Source: Rossellomorea aquimaris (GTDB lineage Bacteria > Bacillota > Bacilli > Bacillales > Bacillaceae_B). From it: 64,000 bases of DNA. The stretch is taken from NCBI RefSeq assembly GCF_020171925.1, contig NZ_JAIVAR010000004.1:62001-126000 (forward strand). Direction: 5' to 3'. The notes below the pieces were generated by a model. The model was not told the DNA's origin, made no database searches, and was given only the letters and a program-made list of their open reading frames with translations. Position numbers and translations under genes: made by a program. This document shows positions 37,023 to 48,837 of the stretch, one piece after another (positions within the stretch are counted from its first letter, which is position 1; each line of letters begins with the position of its first letter).

Positions 37023-39290
37023 TTAAACTTGAGGCTCGTCTGACCATTTCTTTTTCTCTTTCACCGTTTTGATTGTACCCTTTTTCTTCAGTTCTTTTTT
37101 CTTCATGACCAGCCAGAGCTGGGATGCGATAAAGATTGAAGAGTAAGTACCTGCAATCAACCCGACCAATAACGCAATCGAGAAATTCAAGATTGATTCA
37201 CTTCCGAAAACCAATAGGGCAACGGCTGCAATGACAACCGTCAATACAGTGTTAACAGAACGTCCCATCGTCTGACGAAGACTCTGATTGACAACATCCT
37301 CAATATCCTCTTCCGTTTTCAGACGGCGTTTCTTATGAAGATTTTCCCTTATCCGGTCAAACGTTACGATCGTATCATTGATCGAGTACCCGACAATCGT
37401 CAACACGGCCGCGATGAAGGTGATGTCAACTTCCAGCCTCGTTAAGCTGAAGAAGGCAATGATAAAGAATGCATCGTGCAGGAGTGCAGCAATCGCAGCA
37501 AGCGCCATTCTCCACTCAAATCGTAAAGTAACATAAATAATGATCCCAATTGATGCGATGGCAACAGCAATCATCGCATTCTTCGCAAGCTCTTTACCGA
37601 TCACCGGCGAAACCGTACTGATACTCGGCTCAGCCCCATAAAGTTTATTGAAGTGATCCTTCAAATTAGCAATATCCCCTTTATCGAGGTCTTCCGTGTA
37701 ACGAACAACTGCTATATTCTCTTTATCACCAGAAATGACGATATCATCTGAAGGTAATTTCACTTCTTCCAGTTCACTTTTCACTTCTTCGGTCGTCAGG
37801 CTTTCATCCGCAAGGATCTGCATTCTTGAACCACTGACGAAGTCAATGCCGAGATTCAGCCTGAAGATAAGCAGTACCAGGATCCCTGCTGAAATCAAAA
37901 TGCCTGAGATGGCGAAGAATTTCTTGCGCTGCTTCGCAAAATCAAAGCGATCGAATCTAGTCGGCAGGTCAAGCGTATCATAATTTTCGGCAAGATCCTT
38001 GATCTCGCTCTTTTTCACACCGAACCAGCCCGGTTTTTTATTAAAGAATTTACTGTGTACCCATAGGGACAATAGTAAACGTGATCCCCATACAGCTGTG
38101 ATGAAGCTTGTCAGGATACTGACAATCAGCATCGTGGCGAATCCTTTTACAGAGCTTGTCCCGTACACAAACAGGACAGTGGCTGCTAAAATGGTGGTGA
38201 CATTCGCATCCAGGATTGTCAGGAAGGACGATTTATTCCCTGCCTGGAAAGCGGATCGAATCGGTTTTCCGACTCTCATTTCTTCTTTTATTCGTTCGTA
38301 CGTTATGATATTGGCATCGACAGCCATCCCGACACCGAGAATGACAGCGGCGATACCAGGCAGTGTCAATACCCCGTTCATTAAATCGAAAATAAGCAGA
38401 ACGAGATAGATATAAACAGACAAGGTAATAGTGGCAATCAATCCAGGGAAGCGGTAATACGCAATCATGAATAAGAAGATGATTGCAATCCCGATGATCC
38501 CCGCAAGGACAGTCTTATCAAGGGCCTGCTGGCCGAACTGTGCACCGACGGAAGTCGAATAAATTTCATCAAGTTTGACAGGCAGTGCACCGGCATTCAA
38601 CAGCGATGCCAGATTCTGCGCTTCCTCGACTGTGAAGTTACCTTCGATGATGACTTCATCCGAGTTGATTGGCTTGCTTACCGCAGGAGCGGATAAGAAT
38701 TTCGGATCCTGCTTACCTGCCTCTTCCTTATAAGAATCTTTTCCCTCTTCATAGTCGAGCCAGATGACAAGCTGATTCTCTGGCGCCATGGCAAGGATGT
38801 CTTTCGTTAATTGATAGAATTTCTCACGGTCCTTCAATTTCAAGGAGACGATCGGGTTATTCTGTTCATTGAAGGTTTGTTTCGCCGCTCCCGATACGAG
38901 ATCGGAACCGTCAAGGCGAACCTTGTCATTTACATCACGGAAGGTCAGATTTGCCTGTGTCGACAGGATCTCCCGCGCTTGATTCTGGTCCTCAACGCCT
39001 GCTAATTGGACACGGATGCGGTTTCCGTCTTCAATCTGGATGTTCGGTTCACTGACACCCAGGACGTTGATCCTTTTGTCCAGTGCGTCTGCCGTATTGG
39101 AGACCGTTTCTTTCGTTACCGGTTTCCCATCCTCTTTCAGTGGCTGAACTTCATAAAGGACTTCGAAACCACCTTGTAGATCTAACCCTAATTTAATGTT
39201 ATCCAGGATGTTCTTTGCTGTTCCTCCAATTGTACCTGCAAGAACCAATACAAGTAAAAAGAAGGCGATTATTCTGCCGCGCTTTACCAT
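37023..39290 (-). CDS. secDF: protein translocase SecDF fusion
   Basis: At 755 residues this is the fused SecD-SecF of Bacillus. The SecD half starts with a helix and LGLDLQGGFEVLYEV, then the P1 domain and six helices with GVGMAVDANIITYERIKEE. The SecF half repeats the plan from about residue 430 with GIDFVSGS and YSINDTIVTFDRIREN. The conserved Asp residues in membrane helices 4 and 10 carry the proton-driven pulling on exported proteins. yajC, the usual partner, is at 44278. Confidence 0.97.
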   Translation of the reverse strand: MVKRGRIIAFFLLVLVLAGTIGGTAKNILDNIKLGLDLQGGFEVLYEVQPLKEDGKPVTKETVSNTADALDKRINVLGVSEPNIQIEDGNRIRVQLAGVEDQNQAREILSTQANLTFRDVNDKVRLDGSDLVSGAAKQTFNEQNNPIVSLKLKDREKFYQLTKDILAMAPENQLVIWLDYEEGKDSYKEEAGKQDPKFLSAPAVSKPINSDEVIIEGNFTVEEAQNLASLLNAGALPVKLDEIYSTSVGAQFGQQALDKTVLAGIIGIAIIFLFMIAYYRFPGLIATITLSVYIYLVLLIFDLMNGVLTLPGIAAVILGVGMAVDANIITYERIKEEMRVGKPIRSAFQAGNKSSFLTILDANVTTILAATVLFVYGTSSVKGFATMLIVSILTSFITAVWGSRLLLSLWVHSKFFNKKPGWFGVKKSEIKDLAENYDTLDLPTRFDRFDFAKQRKKFFAISGILISAGILVLLIFRLNLGIDFVSGSRMQILADESLTTEEVKSELEEVKLPSDDIVISGDKENIAVVRYTEDLDKGDIANLKDHFNKLYGAEPSISTVSPVIGKELAKNAMIAVAIASIGIIIYVTLRFEWRMALAAIAALLHDAFFIIAFFSLTRLEVDITFIAAVLTIVGYSINDTIVTFDRIRENLHKKRRLKTEEDIEDVVNQSLRQTMGRSVNTVLTVVIAAVALLVFGSESILNFSIALLVGLIAGTYSSIFIASQLWLVMKKKELKKKGTIKTVKEKKKWSDEPQV

Positions 39291-39407
39291 TATGTATAAA
39301 TCCTCCTTGCCATTTTCACCACATGTTAAAAATGTTTATTTCGATACTCTCTATAAATCCATACTCATTATCTATTACATTGATAAGGGTGTCAATTAAA
39401 TTTCAGA

Positions 39408-39728
39408 CTATTCCCCTTTTCTTCCGGGGTGCAGGAGTGCATTCAATTCATCTTCATTGATCTCTTCGAACCAATTTGGCGAACGGTATGCTTCCACAGT
39501 TTCAAAGCTCATATAATCTCCCGGTTTCACTGTCATTACATCACTCACCAGCTCATATAGCTTCACGTCCACCTCAGGCTTCTTCCACTTCTTTTTCGTC
39601 AGATACGCCCAGAGCCTCTCTACATTCGCCTTACCATATCCCAACAGTTCAAATTCGTCCACCTTGCTAAGTAGTGCTGGTTCTAATGAATCATAAAAAC
39701 GATCATAAGGATGTTGATTCGTTTTCAT
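39408..39728 (-). CDS. comN: post-transcriptional regulator ComN
   Basis: The 106-residue protein contains DEFELLGYGKANVERLWAYL, then WFEEINEDELNALLHPGRKG, the ComN/YrzD family pattern. In B. subtilis ComN acts post-transcriptionally on the late competence operon comE and localises with DivIVA. Its place just upstream of secDF is the same. No other domain is present. Confidence 0.88.
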   Translation of the reverse strand: MKTNQHPYDRFYDSLEPALLSKVDEFELLGYGKANVERLWAYLTKKKWKKPEVDVKLYELVSDVMTVKPGDYMSFETVEAYRSPNWFEEINEDELNALLHPGRKGE

Positions 39729-39859
39729 TCCCTGTCACCGCCTGGGGCTAACTTATCACAATTAGCCAGAATTATGTACAACTTGTCATGCTTTGTCCAC
39801 ATGCCTGCATATACATTATTGTATACGATTATACCAATTTTGAGAAGGCAGGGAATTTT

Positions 39860-41407
39860 ATGTCAAAGTTTCTTAAAGGGACAATCATCCTGATGGTTGC
39901 AGCCTTTATTACAAGGATATTGGGATTTGTCAACCGAATCGTCGTCGCCAGGTTCATCGGTGAAGAAGGTGTCGGCCTGTTCATGATGGCATTCCCCACC
40001 TTGATCCTCGTGATCACGATCACACAGCTCGGACTCCCTGTAGCCATCTCGAAAAATGTAGCGGAGGCAGAAGCAAAAGGGGACACACGTAAGGTTAAAA
40101 AGATTCTGGTCGTTTCCTTGTCCACGACACTGCTCCTCTCTGTGATTTTCACCCCCGCACTCATTTTGCTCGCTCCTTATTTAACGGAGACCCTGTTCAC
40201 GGATGAACGCATTTACTATCCCCTTGTTGCCATAGCACCGATCATCCCGATCGTTGCCATTTCATCTGTCATCCGGGGTTACTTCCAGGGACGGCAGAAT
40301 ATGAAACCATCCGCTATTTCACAAGTCATCGAGCAGGTCGTACGCATCACCCTGATTGCCGTATTGACGAAGACTTTCCTTCCTTACGGGATCGAATACG
40401 CAGCTGCTGCAGCCATGGCGGCTTCCGTCTTGGGTGAATTGGCTTCCCTACTTTATCTGTTCGCAAGCTTTAAGTTACGGAAGAAATTCAGGATCAGAAA
40501 AAATTTCTTTACGTCCATCAAGGATGGGCGTGAAACATTCAAGGAATTGATGGGTGTCGCACTTCCAACGACCGGTAGCAGAATGATCGGTTCGGTCGCT
40601 TGGTTCTTCGAGCCGATCGTTGTCGCACACAGTCTTGCGATCTCCGGAGTGGCGGCTTCGATGGCGACAAAACAGTACGGTTCACTTACCGGGTATGCCC
40701 TGCCCCTATTGTTTCTTCCTTCATTCGTCACATTATCACTATCTCAATCACTCGTGCCGGCGATAAGTGAAGCGAATTCGAATAAAGACTATAAATTGAT
40801 TGAACACAGACTTCAGCAAGCACTGCGCTTTTGTCTGATCACTGGCGGCATCTCGGTTGTTATTCTCTATATATACGCAAAGCCACTGATGCAAATCATG
40901 TATGGAAGTGAAAGCGGAGCGACCTTCCTGATGATCATGGCCCCGTTCTTTCTGTTTTATTACTACCAGGGCCCACTTCAAGCCGTGCTGCAAGCCTTGA
41001 ACCTCGCAAGGGCTGCGATGATCAATAGTCTCATCGGGGCGGTTGTCAAAACAGCGGTGATCTTCGTCTTGGCATCACAGCCTGCATTTGGGATAAATGG
41101 AGCGGCACTCGGCATCGTGATCGGGTTCATGCTTGTTACACTCCTGCACTTCATGACGATCCTGAAATATATCCCGATGACCATCTATCTCCGCGATTAC
41201 TTAAAAATCATCCTGGTCCTAGCTGTATCCGGATTCTGGGCACATTATTCCTATATCACGCTGTTTACCGGCGAGGCACTTGCTCTCAGGCTCGTCTTCG
41301 GAGTGATTTCGACGACGATCGTATATACGGCCTTCTCCCTTGCCTTGAAACTGATCATCAAAAATGACTTGAAGCGGATCCCGTTCATACGGAGGTACAT
41401 CCTATAA
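39860..41407 (+). CDS. spoVB: stage V sporulation protein B (MurJ/MOP flippase family)
   Basis: The 515-residue multi-pass protein starts MSKFLKGTIILMVAAFITRI. It has about 14 helices and the MOP-superfamily patterns FIGEEGVGLFMMAFPT and AISKNVAEAEAKGD. SpoVB is needed for spore cortex synthesis and is a proposed lipid II flippase in the mother cell. The ATG at 39860 follows GAAGGCAGGG. It is convergent with the DUF421 gene. Confidence 0.93.
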   Translation: MSKFLKGTIILMVAAFITRILGFVNRIVVARFIGEEGVGLFMMAFPTLILVITITQLGLPVAISKNVAEAEAKGDTRKVKKILVVSLSTTLLLSVIFTPALILLAPYLTETLFTDERIYYPLVAIAPIIPIVAISSVIRGYFQGRQNMKPSAISQVIEQVVRITLIAVLTKTFLPYGIEYAAAAAMAASVLGELASLLYLFASFKLRKKFRIRKNFFTSIKDGRETFKELMGVALPTTGSRMIGSVAWFFEPIVVAHSLAISGVAASMATKQYGSLTGYALPLLFLPSFVTLSLSQSLVPAISEANSNKDYKLIEHRLQQALRFCLITGGISVVILYIYAKPLMQIMYGSESGATFLMIMAPFFLFYYYQGPLQAVLQALNLARAAMINSLIGAVVKTAVIFVLASQPAFGINGAALGIVIGFMLVTLLHFMTILKYIPMTIYLRDYLKIILVLAVSGFWAHYSYITLFTGEALALRLVFGVISTTIVYTAFSLALKLIIKNDLKRIPFIRRYIL

Positions 41408-41547
41408 TAGGGAAAGATGCTGGGAAAGAACTAAGAACTCTACTAATAAAGACGAAGAATATCAGTATCATAAATTAATACCGCTAATGGTTTCCGTACA
41501 ACGGCTAGACAGATGTGAAATTCAAACGTATAGTGATACAGATCGTT

Positions 41548-41597
41548 AAAAACCCGAACGAATTTGCCATCCAACAGACAAATTCGCTCGGGTTTCA
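41548..41597. terminator. bidirectional terminator between spoVB and the DUF421 gene
   Basis: AAACCCGAACGAATTTG pairs with CAAATTCGCTCGGGTTT (one mismatch) around a 13-base loop. It serves two convergent genes. Confidence 0.85.
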
Positions 41598-41655
41598 CTT
41601 TGTCTAAAACACTTTTGTCCCAGACTGTCCCTCATTTAACCAAGCTTATCATGCA

Positions 41656-42300
41656 TTATTTATCAATCGTATCGATATAAAATTGACCATTGTGAAAACT
41701 GCAGAATGAAATCTCCGACAGTTCTTTATATCCTCTTTGCCGCAGCTCTTTTCGCAGCCAGAAAGAGGTCTTCCCCATCATTTCCAGATGAGTCGACTGC
41801 ACCTGACCATCGAGGATCAGCGGAAGGGTCAGTGATCCAGTAGACTTTTTTTCTTTCTTCAGGACGGATAGGCTCCCTGATGGTTCAAGGACGGCAAATT
41901 CCACATCCGCAATATTGAATACATCCTTCTCACGCAGCTGAAGCAATAAATCATCATAATTATACCGCTGCCTCTTCATCTCTTTCTCGTCTATTTTCCC
42001 ATTATGGATCAGCACGGTCGGTTTCCCGTCAACAAATTCCCTGAACGACTTAGAACGCAACGAAAACCACGCTGTGATGAATTGGACGATCACCATGACG
42101 CTCATGGGAAGGATAGTATGTATGATCGGATCGGTGGGCTCTTCGATCGCAAGTACCGCCATTTCGGCGATCATGATGAATACGACCAAATCCAATATAC
42201 TCAATTCCCCAATCTCTCTTTTCCCCATGATCCGGAAGATGAAAATGATCGTTAAATATAGAAATACCGTACGTAAGATTATGAGTCCGTATTCCTCCAC
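41656..42300 (-). CDS. DUF421 membrane protein (YrbG-like)
   Basis: The 214-residue protein has three N-terminal helices containing FIFRIMGKREIGELSILDLV, the DUF421 signature, then a soluble YetF-like domain. I choose GTG at 42300, which gives MEEYGLIILRTVFLY; a GGGGGGAG site lies just upstream. Several DUF421 proteins occur in each Bacillus genome and one role is in spore membranes. B. subtilis YrbG has the same neighbour, spoVB. Confidence 0.85.
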   Translation of the reverse strand: MEEYGLIILRTVFLYLTIIFIFRIMGKREIGELSILDLVVFIMIAEMAVLAIEEPTDPIIHTILPMSVMVIVQFITAWFSLRSKSFREFVDGKPTVLIHNGKIDEKEMKRQRYNYDDLLLQLREKDVFNIADVEFAVLEPSGSLSVLKKEKKSTGSLTLPLILDGQVQSTHLEMMGKTSFWLRKELRQRGYKELSEISFCSFHNGQFYIDTIDK

Positions 42301-42373
42301 AGCTCTCCCCCCTAAAAGAAAACATTTCACTCATAGTATGAACGGGAGGAAAGGAATAAATGTGAAGGAATAT

Positions 42374-43669
42374 TTATCCACCCAAAAACGGACGAAGATA
42401 TTTAAAATAAACATATACAGTGGAAACTGCCAGTGAAATAAGTGTGATGGGGATGCCAATCAGCAGGTATTGATAAAACTTGATATGTACACTCTCTTTC
42501 GATGCCAGCCCTGCAATGACCAAGTTGGATGAGGATCCCAGAAGTGTGCCGTTCCCACCTAGACAAGCACCAAGGGCAAGCGACCACCACACCGGGTCCA
42601 TATTGACCATTCCGAATTCCCCGAATTCCTGGATGACCGGAATCATGGCGGCTACAAAAGGGATATTGTCGACCACGGCGGACAGGATCCCAGTACCCCA
42701 AAGGATGACAAAAGACGTTTTCTGCATGTCCCCATCCGTCGCCCTGATGATCTCACGGGCGATTTCATCAATGAATCCCGCTTCCTCAATACCCCCTACG
42801 AGAAGGAATAGTCCTATAAAGAAGAACAATGTGCCCCACTCCACTTCTTTAAGGATACTCTCGGGCGGATATCTCTTTTCAAGCAGAAGCATCAGAAGCA
42901 CAGCCCCGGCAATCGCCACAGTCGTGACATCAAGATGGAACATCGGATACAGGGAGAATCCTGCAAGGACCAATGTCAGAACGGAAATCGATTGAAACAG
43001 CCCATTGTCCCCCACCAGGTAATCCTTTGCAGCCACACCTTCGAGAAGAAGTTTCCTGTCCTCTTTCACATGAAGTGAATCCTTGTACAAGACCCCCATA
43101 ATCAATAACGTGACAATATACACGATCGATACAACCGGAAGGAGATTTTCAATGAATGCATTAAATGTAAAGTGCTTTACTGCCTGGCCGATCATCATGT
43201 TCGGTGGATCGCCAATCAAGGTGGCAGTCCCCCCGATATTGCATGCGAGGATCGTCATGATCAAATAAGGGATGGGAGGAAGATCCAGTAATTTCGTCAG
43301 TTTGAAAAGGATGGGCACAAGAAGCATGGCAATCGTCACATTTGCAAGAAACGCTGATCCCACTGCTGCAAGCAGTGAGAAGAGAATGAGCAAAGCAAGA
43401 CCATTCCCCTTTACCGCCTGCGCAAGCCGGATTGCGATATATTCAAAGAACCCCGTCTTACTGGTCATGGTGACGATGATCATCATGGAAAATAATAATG
43501 CGATCGTTTTCCAATCAATATACGTAAACAGCGCCTTTTCAATCGGGAATGCCCCGATCAGGAGCATGGCTGCTCCACCGGCCATGGCTGCGAGCACGCG
43601 GTTCCATTTTTCGGTGATTAATAGAATATAGACAAGAATGAAGATGATCAATACAAAAGTCGGTGACAT
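42374..43669 (-). CDS. ArsB/NhaD-type anion or sodium permease
   Basis: The 431-residue membrane protein has 11-12 helices and matches the ArsB/NhaD branch of the ion-transporter superfamily: MTSKTGFFEYIAIRLAQA, ILACNIGGTATLIGDPPNMM and the mirrored ACLGGNGTLLGSSSNLVIAG. The two GG-T-GD/SS-N re-entrant motifs mark substrate sites. Arsenite, sodium or another ion cannot be told apart here; no ars genes are adjacent. The ATG at 43669 follows AAAGGAGC. The gene is an addition relative to B. subtilis. Confidence 0.88.
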   Translation of the reverse strand: MSPTFVLIIFILVYILLITEKWNRVLAAMAGGAAMLLIGAFPIEKALFTYIDWKTIALLFSMMIIVTMTSKTGFFEYIAIRLAQAVKGNGLALLILFSLLAAVGSAFLANVTIAMLLVPILFKLTKLLDLPPIPYLIMTILACNIGGTATLIGDPPNMMIGQAVKHFTFNAFIENLLPVVSIVYIVTLLIMGVLYKDSLHVKEDRKLLLEGVAAKDYLVGDNGLFQSISVLTLVLAGFSLYPMFHLDVTTVAIAGAVLLMLLLEKRYPPESILKEVEWGTLFFFIGLFLLVGGIEEAGFIDEIAREIIRATDGDMQKTSFVILWGTGILSAVVDNIPFVAAMIPVIQEFGEFGMVNMDPVWWSLALGACLGGNGTLLGSSSNLVIAGLASKESVHIKFYQYLLIGIPITLISLAVSTVYVYFKYLRPFLGG

Positions 43670-43788
43670 AATCAAGCTCCTTTGAGCAGAAGTCAAGTTT
43701 CATAATAAGTCTATGAAGCTTGGCCGAGAAAAATTTCTAGTCTTTTTATCTCGGTCCATGAATATGCTTGTACTAGTAGATTTTAAAT

Positions 43789-44202
43789 ATGGGAGTAAGA
43801 AAGGGGAGGACCATCATCGAAGCGAAGAAAATAGGAGGTGCCGTACTTTACGGGACTTTAACCATTTTTTTAATAGCCGTCTTGGCAAGCTTTGTCTTTT
43901 CAATGATGCTTCGATTCACTGAGCTGACCGAGAATTCAATTTCATTATTCATCACGATTGTCTCATTCCTGGCTTTATTCATCGGGGGCTTCATGTCTGG
44001 CGGGAAAGGAAAGATGAAGGGATGGATGCTCGGGGGAGCCACTGGATCCATCTATACAATCATTGTTCTACTGTTTCAATATTTAGGGCATGACAGCCTC
44101 TTCTCAGTCGAACAGATGGTCTATCATGGCTGCTATATCGTCACAGCGATGATGGGAGGCATTCTCGGGGTCAATTTAAGCGGCGGCCCTTCAAGGGATT
44201 GA
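43789..44202 (+). CDS. TIGR04086 family membrane protein (YrzE-like)
   Basis: The 137-residue protein has four helices (for example VLYGTLTIFLIAVLASFVFS) and a Gly/Lys-rich loop, FIGGFMSGGKGKMKGWMLGG, typical of the family. Function is unknown. The start is uncertain: the ATG at 43789 has no clear ribosome binding site, whereas AAGGGGAGG at 43801-43809 precedes in-frame ATC codons at 43813 and 43816 and no ATG, GTG or TTG. It is convergent with yajC. Confidence 0.8.
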   Translation: MGVRKGRTIIEAKKIGGAVLYGTLTIFLIAVLASFVFSMMLRFTELTENSISLFITIVSFLALFIGGFMSGGKGKMKGWMLGGATGSIYTIIVLLFQYLGHDSLFSVEQMVYHGCYIVTAMMGGILGVNLSGGPSRD

Positions 44203-44226
44203 ACCTAGTGAATAGTGAAAAAAGCA

Positions 44227-44270
44227 AAGAGGCTGCCCGGTTGTGAATCCACAACCGGGCAGCCTCTTCT
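44227..44270. terminator. bidirectional terminator between yrzE-like and yajC
   Basis: AGAGGCTGCCCGGTTGTG pairs perfectly with its complement CACAACCGGGCAGCCTCT over a short loop. It ends the ruvAB-queA-tgt-yajC operon and the yrzE-like gene. Confidence 0.9.
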
Positions 44271-44277
44271 CAATCCA

Positions 44278-44538
44278 TTATGCAGTCACTACTTCTCTAA
44301 TTGCATTGCGATCATATGTAAGTCGGCTGCCGTCTCCACAAAGGATGACTACCTTGCCTTCTTCAATGGCATCAATCGTTCCGTGCAATCCGCCGATCGT
44401 GATAATGCGATCGCCCTTCGCCAATTCATTCTGCATCTTCGAGATGGCTTTTTGGCGCTTTTGCTGCGGACGGATCAATAAGAAGTAAAATAGCACGAAC
44501 ATAAGAATCAATGGTAAAATCGTACCTAAACTCTCCAT
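44278..44538 (-). CDS. yajC: preprotein translocase subunit YajC
   Basis: The 86-residue protein has one N-terminal helix (LGTILPLILMFVLFYFLLI), the conserved RPQQKRQK that follows it, and GDRIITIGGLHGTI. YajC joins SecDF in the holotranslocon. It is the last gene of the operon, 31 bases after tgt. Confidence 0.96.
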   Translation of the reverse strand: MESLGTILPLILMFVLFYFLLIRPQQKRQKAISKMQNELAKGDRIITIGGLHGTIDAIEEGKVVILCGDGSRLTYDRNAIREVVTA

Positions 44539-44569
44539 TCCTTGTCCCCTCCTTTCAGTTCAGTTTAGC

Positions 44570-45730
<1,161 letters not shown>

Positions 45731-45747
45731 TTAGGTAAAGCGATTGG

Positions 45748-46773
45748 TTACTTAATGAACATTGCATCGCCGAAGCTAAAGAATCTGTATTGTTCCTTTA
45801 CGGCTGTGTTATATGCATGCAACACGTTTTCTCTCCCGGCCAGTGCACTGACCAACATGATCAACGTCGATTTAGGCAGATGAAAATTCGTGATCAGACC
45901 ATCGATCCCTTTGAATTCATAGCCGGGATAGATGAAGATATTCGTCCAACCGTTTTCCTCGACGAACTCCCCATGCTTTGAGGCGATGGTCTCAAGTGTA
46001 CGTGTGGATGTCGTACCGACCGTGATGATCCGTCCCCCATTCGCCCTTACTTCATTCAGAAGGCGAGCTGTCCCTTCTGAAACCTGATAGAACTCTGCAT
46101 GCATATCATGGTCTTCAATGTTATCGACAGAAACGGGCCTGAACGTGCCGAGGCCGACATGAAGGGTGATGAAAGCGATATGTACCCCTTTTGCTTTCAA
46201 TTCCTCCAGAAGCTCTTCCGTAAAATGGAGACCGGCAGTCGGCGCTGCAGCGGATCCCCTTTCCTTGGCAAATACCGTTTGATAACGGTCCTGTTCATCG
46301 AGGCGTTCACGGATATAAGGCGGCAGGGGCATTTCCCCCAGTTCATCCAGCACTTCGTAGAAAATGCCTTCATAAGAGAATTCCAGGATTCTCCCACCAT
46401 GCTCCTTCAACCCTGTACAAGTCGCTTTTAGCTTTCCGTCACCGAAGACGATCTCCGTCCCGACCCGCACACGTTTAGCCGGCTTGACGAGCGTTTCCCA
46501 CTGATCGCCGTCTTCCTGTTTAAGGAGAAGTACTTCTAAATTCGCACCCGTATCCTGTTTCTGGCCGAAAAGCCTTGCAGGAAGGACTCTCGTATCATTC
46601 AACACGAGGCAATCCCCTTCATCAAGGAAGTCGACGATATTCTTGAATTTATGATGGGCGATCGACCCTTCTTCTTTATCCAAAACCATCAGCCTGCTCT
46701 CTGAACGATGCTCAAGCGGTGTCTGAGCAATCAGTTCCTCAGGCAGATGAAAATCAAAATCTTCTACATTCAC
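45748..46773 (-). CDS. queA: S-adenosylmethionine:tRNA ribosyltransferase-isomerase
   Basis: The 341-residue QueA starts [19 protein letters not shown]. It contains [29 protein letters not shown] and [13 protein letters not shown], which are strongly conserved. It turns preQ1 in tRNA into epoxyqueuosine. It is in one operon with tgt and ruvAB. Confidence 0.97.
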   Translation of the reverse strand: MNVEDFDFHLPEELIAQTPLEHRSESRLMVLDKEEGSIAHHKFKNIVDFLDEGDCLVLNDTRVLPARLFGQKQDTGANLEVLLLKQEDGDQWETLVKPAKRVRVGTEIVFGDGKLKATCTGLKEHGGRILEFSYEGIFYEVLDELGEMPLPPYIRERLDEQDRYQTVFAKERGSAAAPTAGLHFTEELLEELKAKGVHIAFITLHVGLGTFRPVSVDNIEDHDMHAEFYQVSEGTARLLNEVRANGGRIITVGTTSTRTLETIASKHGEFVEENGWTNIFIYPGYEFKGIDGLITNFHLPKSTLIMLVSALAGRENVLHAYNTAVKEQYRFFSFGDAMFIK

Positions 46774-46809
46774 TACAATTCACCCTGCTTTTCAATCTCA
46801 CTTATGAGT

Positions 46810-47016
46810 TTATTTGAATCGTCCTATCAAATAAAAGACAAGAGAAAGTATAACACTTAACAAGATAGAAGTCATAAGCGGAAAATAAAATGTTGTGTTC
46901 TCTTTTTTTATCACGATGTCACCGGGCAGCTTCCCGATCTTGATAAATTGCATCAGGAATCCGATGATCAGGATGATGCCTCCTAATATCATCAAGAGCT
47001 TCGGCAATCCCGTCAC
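46810..47016 (-). CDS. DUF2905 small membrane protein
   Basis: The 68-residue protein has two helices ([19 protein letters not shown] and [19 protein letters not shown]) joined by [20 protein letters not shown], the DUF2905 signature. It overlaps the end of ruvB by 4 bases. Function is unknown. The same small gene (yrzS) lies between ruvB and queA in relatives. Confidence 0.87.
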   Translation of the reverse strand: MTGLPKLLMILGGIILIIGFLMQFIKIGKLPGDIVIKKENTTFYFPLMTSILLSVILSLVFYLIGRFK

Positions 47017-48014
47017 TTCGCAGGCACCTCCAGCTGAAAATGTTCATAGACAAGATGGGTCACGATCCTGCCCCTAGGGGTACGCTGTATGAATCCGATC
47101 TGCAAGAGATACGGTTCATAGACATCTTCGATCGTATGGGACTCTTCCCCGATGCTTGCGGCTATGGTATCCAGTCCAACCGGCCCACCCCTGAACCGCT
47201 CGATGATCCCTAGGAGTAATTTATGATCGATATGATCAAGCCCCAGTTTATCAACTTGAAGAAGCTCAAGCGCTTCTCTCGAAAGTTCAGTCGTGATATC
47301 GCCGTTGCCTTTGACCTGCGCAAAATCCCTCACCCTGCGAAGCAATCGGTTCGCGATACGGGGAGTCCCCCTTGAACGCCTTGCCAGTTCCTCTGAAGCC
47401 TTCCCCTCGATTTTCGTATCCAGGATTGCGGCTGTCCTTTGGACAATTTCATTCAATTGTTCCTCATTATAGTATTCCAAACGGCATAAGACCCCAAACC
47501 TGTCCCTTAATGGGGCTGAAAGGGCACCCGCCCTCGTCGTCGCTCCGACAAGGGTGAAAGGCGGAAGATCTAAGCGGACCGACCGTGCACTCGGGCCATT
47601 TCCGATCACGATATCAAGACAGAAGTCTTCCATCGCCGGATATAGCACTTCCTCGATCGCCCGAGGGAGACGGTGTATTTCATCTATGAATAGTACATCC
47701 CCGGGTTCAAGCGCAGTCAGGACGGCGGCAAGGTCCCCCGGGCGTTCGATCGCCGGACCTGAAGTTGTACGAAGGTTCACACCCATTTCATTGGCAATGA
47801 CGGCGGCCAGTGTGGTTTTCCCCAGTCCCGGTGGTCCATATAACAAAACATGATCCAGTGTTTCACGTCGCATTTTTGCCGCTTCGATGAACACTTCGAG
47901 ATTGTGCTTGACCTTATCCTGACCGATATATTGCTTGATCGTCTGTGGCCTCAATGAATATTCAAAGGAATCCTCATTGAATTCAGATTCACCTGATACC
48001 AGCCTTTCTTCCAT
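47013..48014 (-). CDS. ruvB: Holliday junction branch-migration motor RuvB
   Basis: The 333-residue AAA+ protein has Walker [20 protein letters not shown], Walker [12 protein letters not shown], sensor [20 protein letters not shown] and the winged-helix end [12 protein letters not shown]. It drives branch migration with RuvA, encoded 28 bases upstream. RecU, not RuvC, is the usual resolvase in Firmicutes. Confidence 0.98.
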   Translation of the reverse strand: MEERLVSGESEFNEDSFEYSLRPQTIKQYIGQDKVKHNLEVFIEAAKMRRETLDHVLLYGPPGLGKTTLAAVIANEMGVNLRTTSGPAIERPGDLAAVLTALEPGDVLFIDEIHRLPRAIEEVLYPAMEDFCLDIVIGNGPSARSVRLDLPPFTLVGATTRAGALSAPLRDRFGVLCRLEYYNEEQLNEIVQRTAAILDTKIEGKASEELARRSRGTPRIANRLLRRVRDFAQVKGNGDITTELSREALELLQVDKLGLDHIDHKLLLGIIERFRGGPVGLDTIAASIGEESHTIEDVYEPYLLQIGFIQRTPRGRIVTHLVYEHFQLEVPAK

Positions 48015-48042
48015 TTAGCCTTCCTCCTTTCTTTGTCTGTGA

Positions 48043-48654
48043 TTATTTCAATAAAAGCTGCAAAGCTTTCCGGATGATTTCATCCGAGGATAAGCCCTGT
48101 CCTTCCAGTTTTGGTTTCACTTTCTTGATTTCCCTGTCGGAGTATCCTAGCGCCTTAAGAGCAAGGATCCCTTCTTCAAACGCTTCATCCTTGTCTCCTG
48201 TTCCGGTGGTTTGACTTTCCTCGTTGAACAGATTCGGGAAGTAATCGGGAACAACATCCTGCAGCTTCCCTTTCAGATCAAGGATCATCTGGCGTGCGGT
48301 TTTCTTACCGACTCCAGGGAATTTCGTCAGGAAGCTTTCATTTTCTTCCTCGATCGCCGAGATGACCTGCTGAGGTGCACCGGAGGCGAGGATCGCGAGT
48401 GCCCCTTTCGGACCGATCCCTGACACATTCAAGAGCTTCATGAACAATAGCTTTTCTTCAAGTGCAAGAAATCCGTATAATGCAATCAGATCCTCCCGCA
48501 CATGCTGATATGTATAAATCTGCATCTCTTGATTTTGATATTTCGAATAAAGGAATGGATTGGCTGTATACAATTGATAGCCGATCCCATTATTTTCAAC
48601 AACGACATACTCAGGACCCACTTGGCTCACGGTCCCTTTTATATATTCATACAT
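48043..48654 (-). CDS. ruvA: Holliday junction DNA-binding protein RuvA
   Basis: The 203-residue protein has the OB domain ([20 protein letters not shown]), two helix-hairpin-helix motifs ([16 protein letters not shown] and [17 protein letters not shown]) and a C-terminal domain III ([19 protein letters not shown]) that contacts RuvB. It is the first gene of the ruvAB-queA-tgt-yajC operon. Confidence 0.97.
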   Translation of the reverse strand: MYEYIKGTVSQVGPEYVVVENNGIGYQLYTANPFLYSKYQNQEMQIYTYQHVREDLIALYGFLALEEKLLFMKLLNVSGIGPKGALAILASGAPQQVISAIEEENESFLTKFPGVGKKTARQMILDLKGKLQDVVPDYFPNLFNEESQTTGTGDKDEAFEEGILALKALGYSDREIKKVKPKLEGQGLSSDEIIRKALQLLLK

Positions 48655-48837
48655 AAAGTTCTCTCCCTATCATTAAATACTCATTGTATCATATTTTAAT
48701 GGATCAAGGCGGTAAATAACTTCTCGAACAGAGAAACACCTGTTCCTATTTTAGCAAAAAATGATCGTCTGTGTATGAAAAAAGGGAAAGTATTTTTCAT
48801 GTGTTGTTCCGCTCCATCCGCATGATCAAATGGATAG

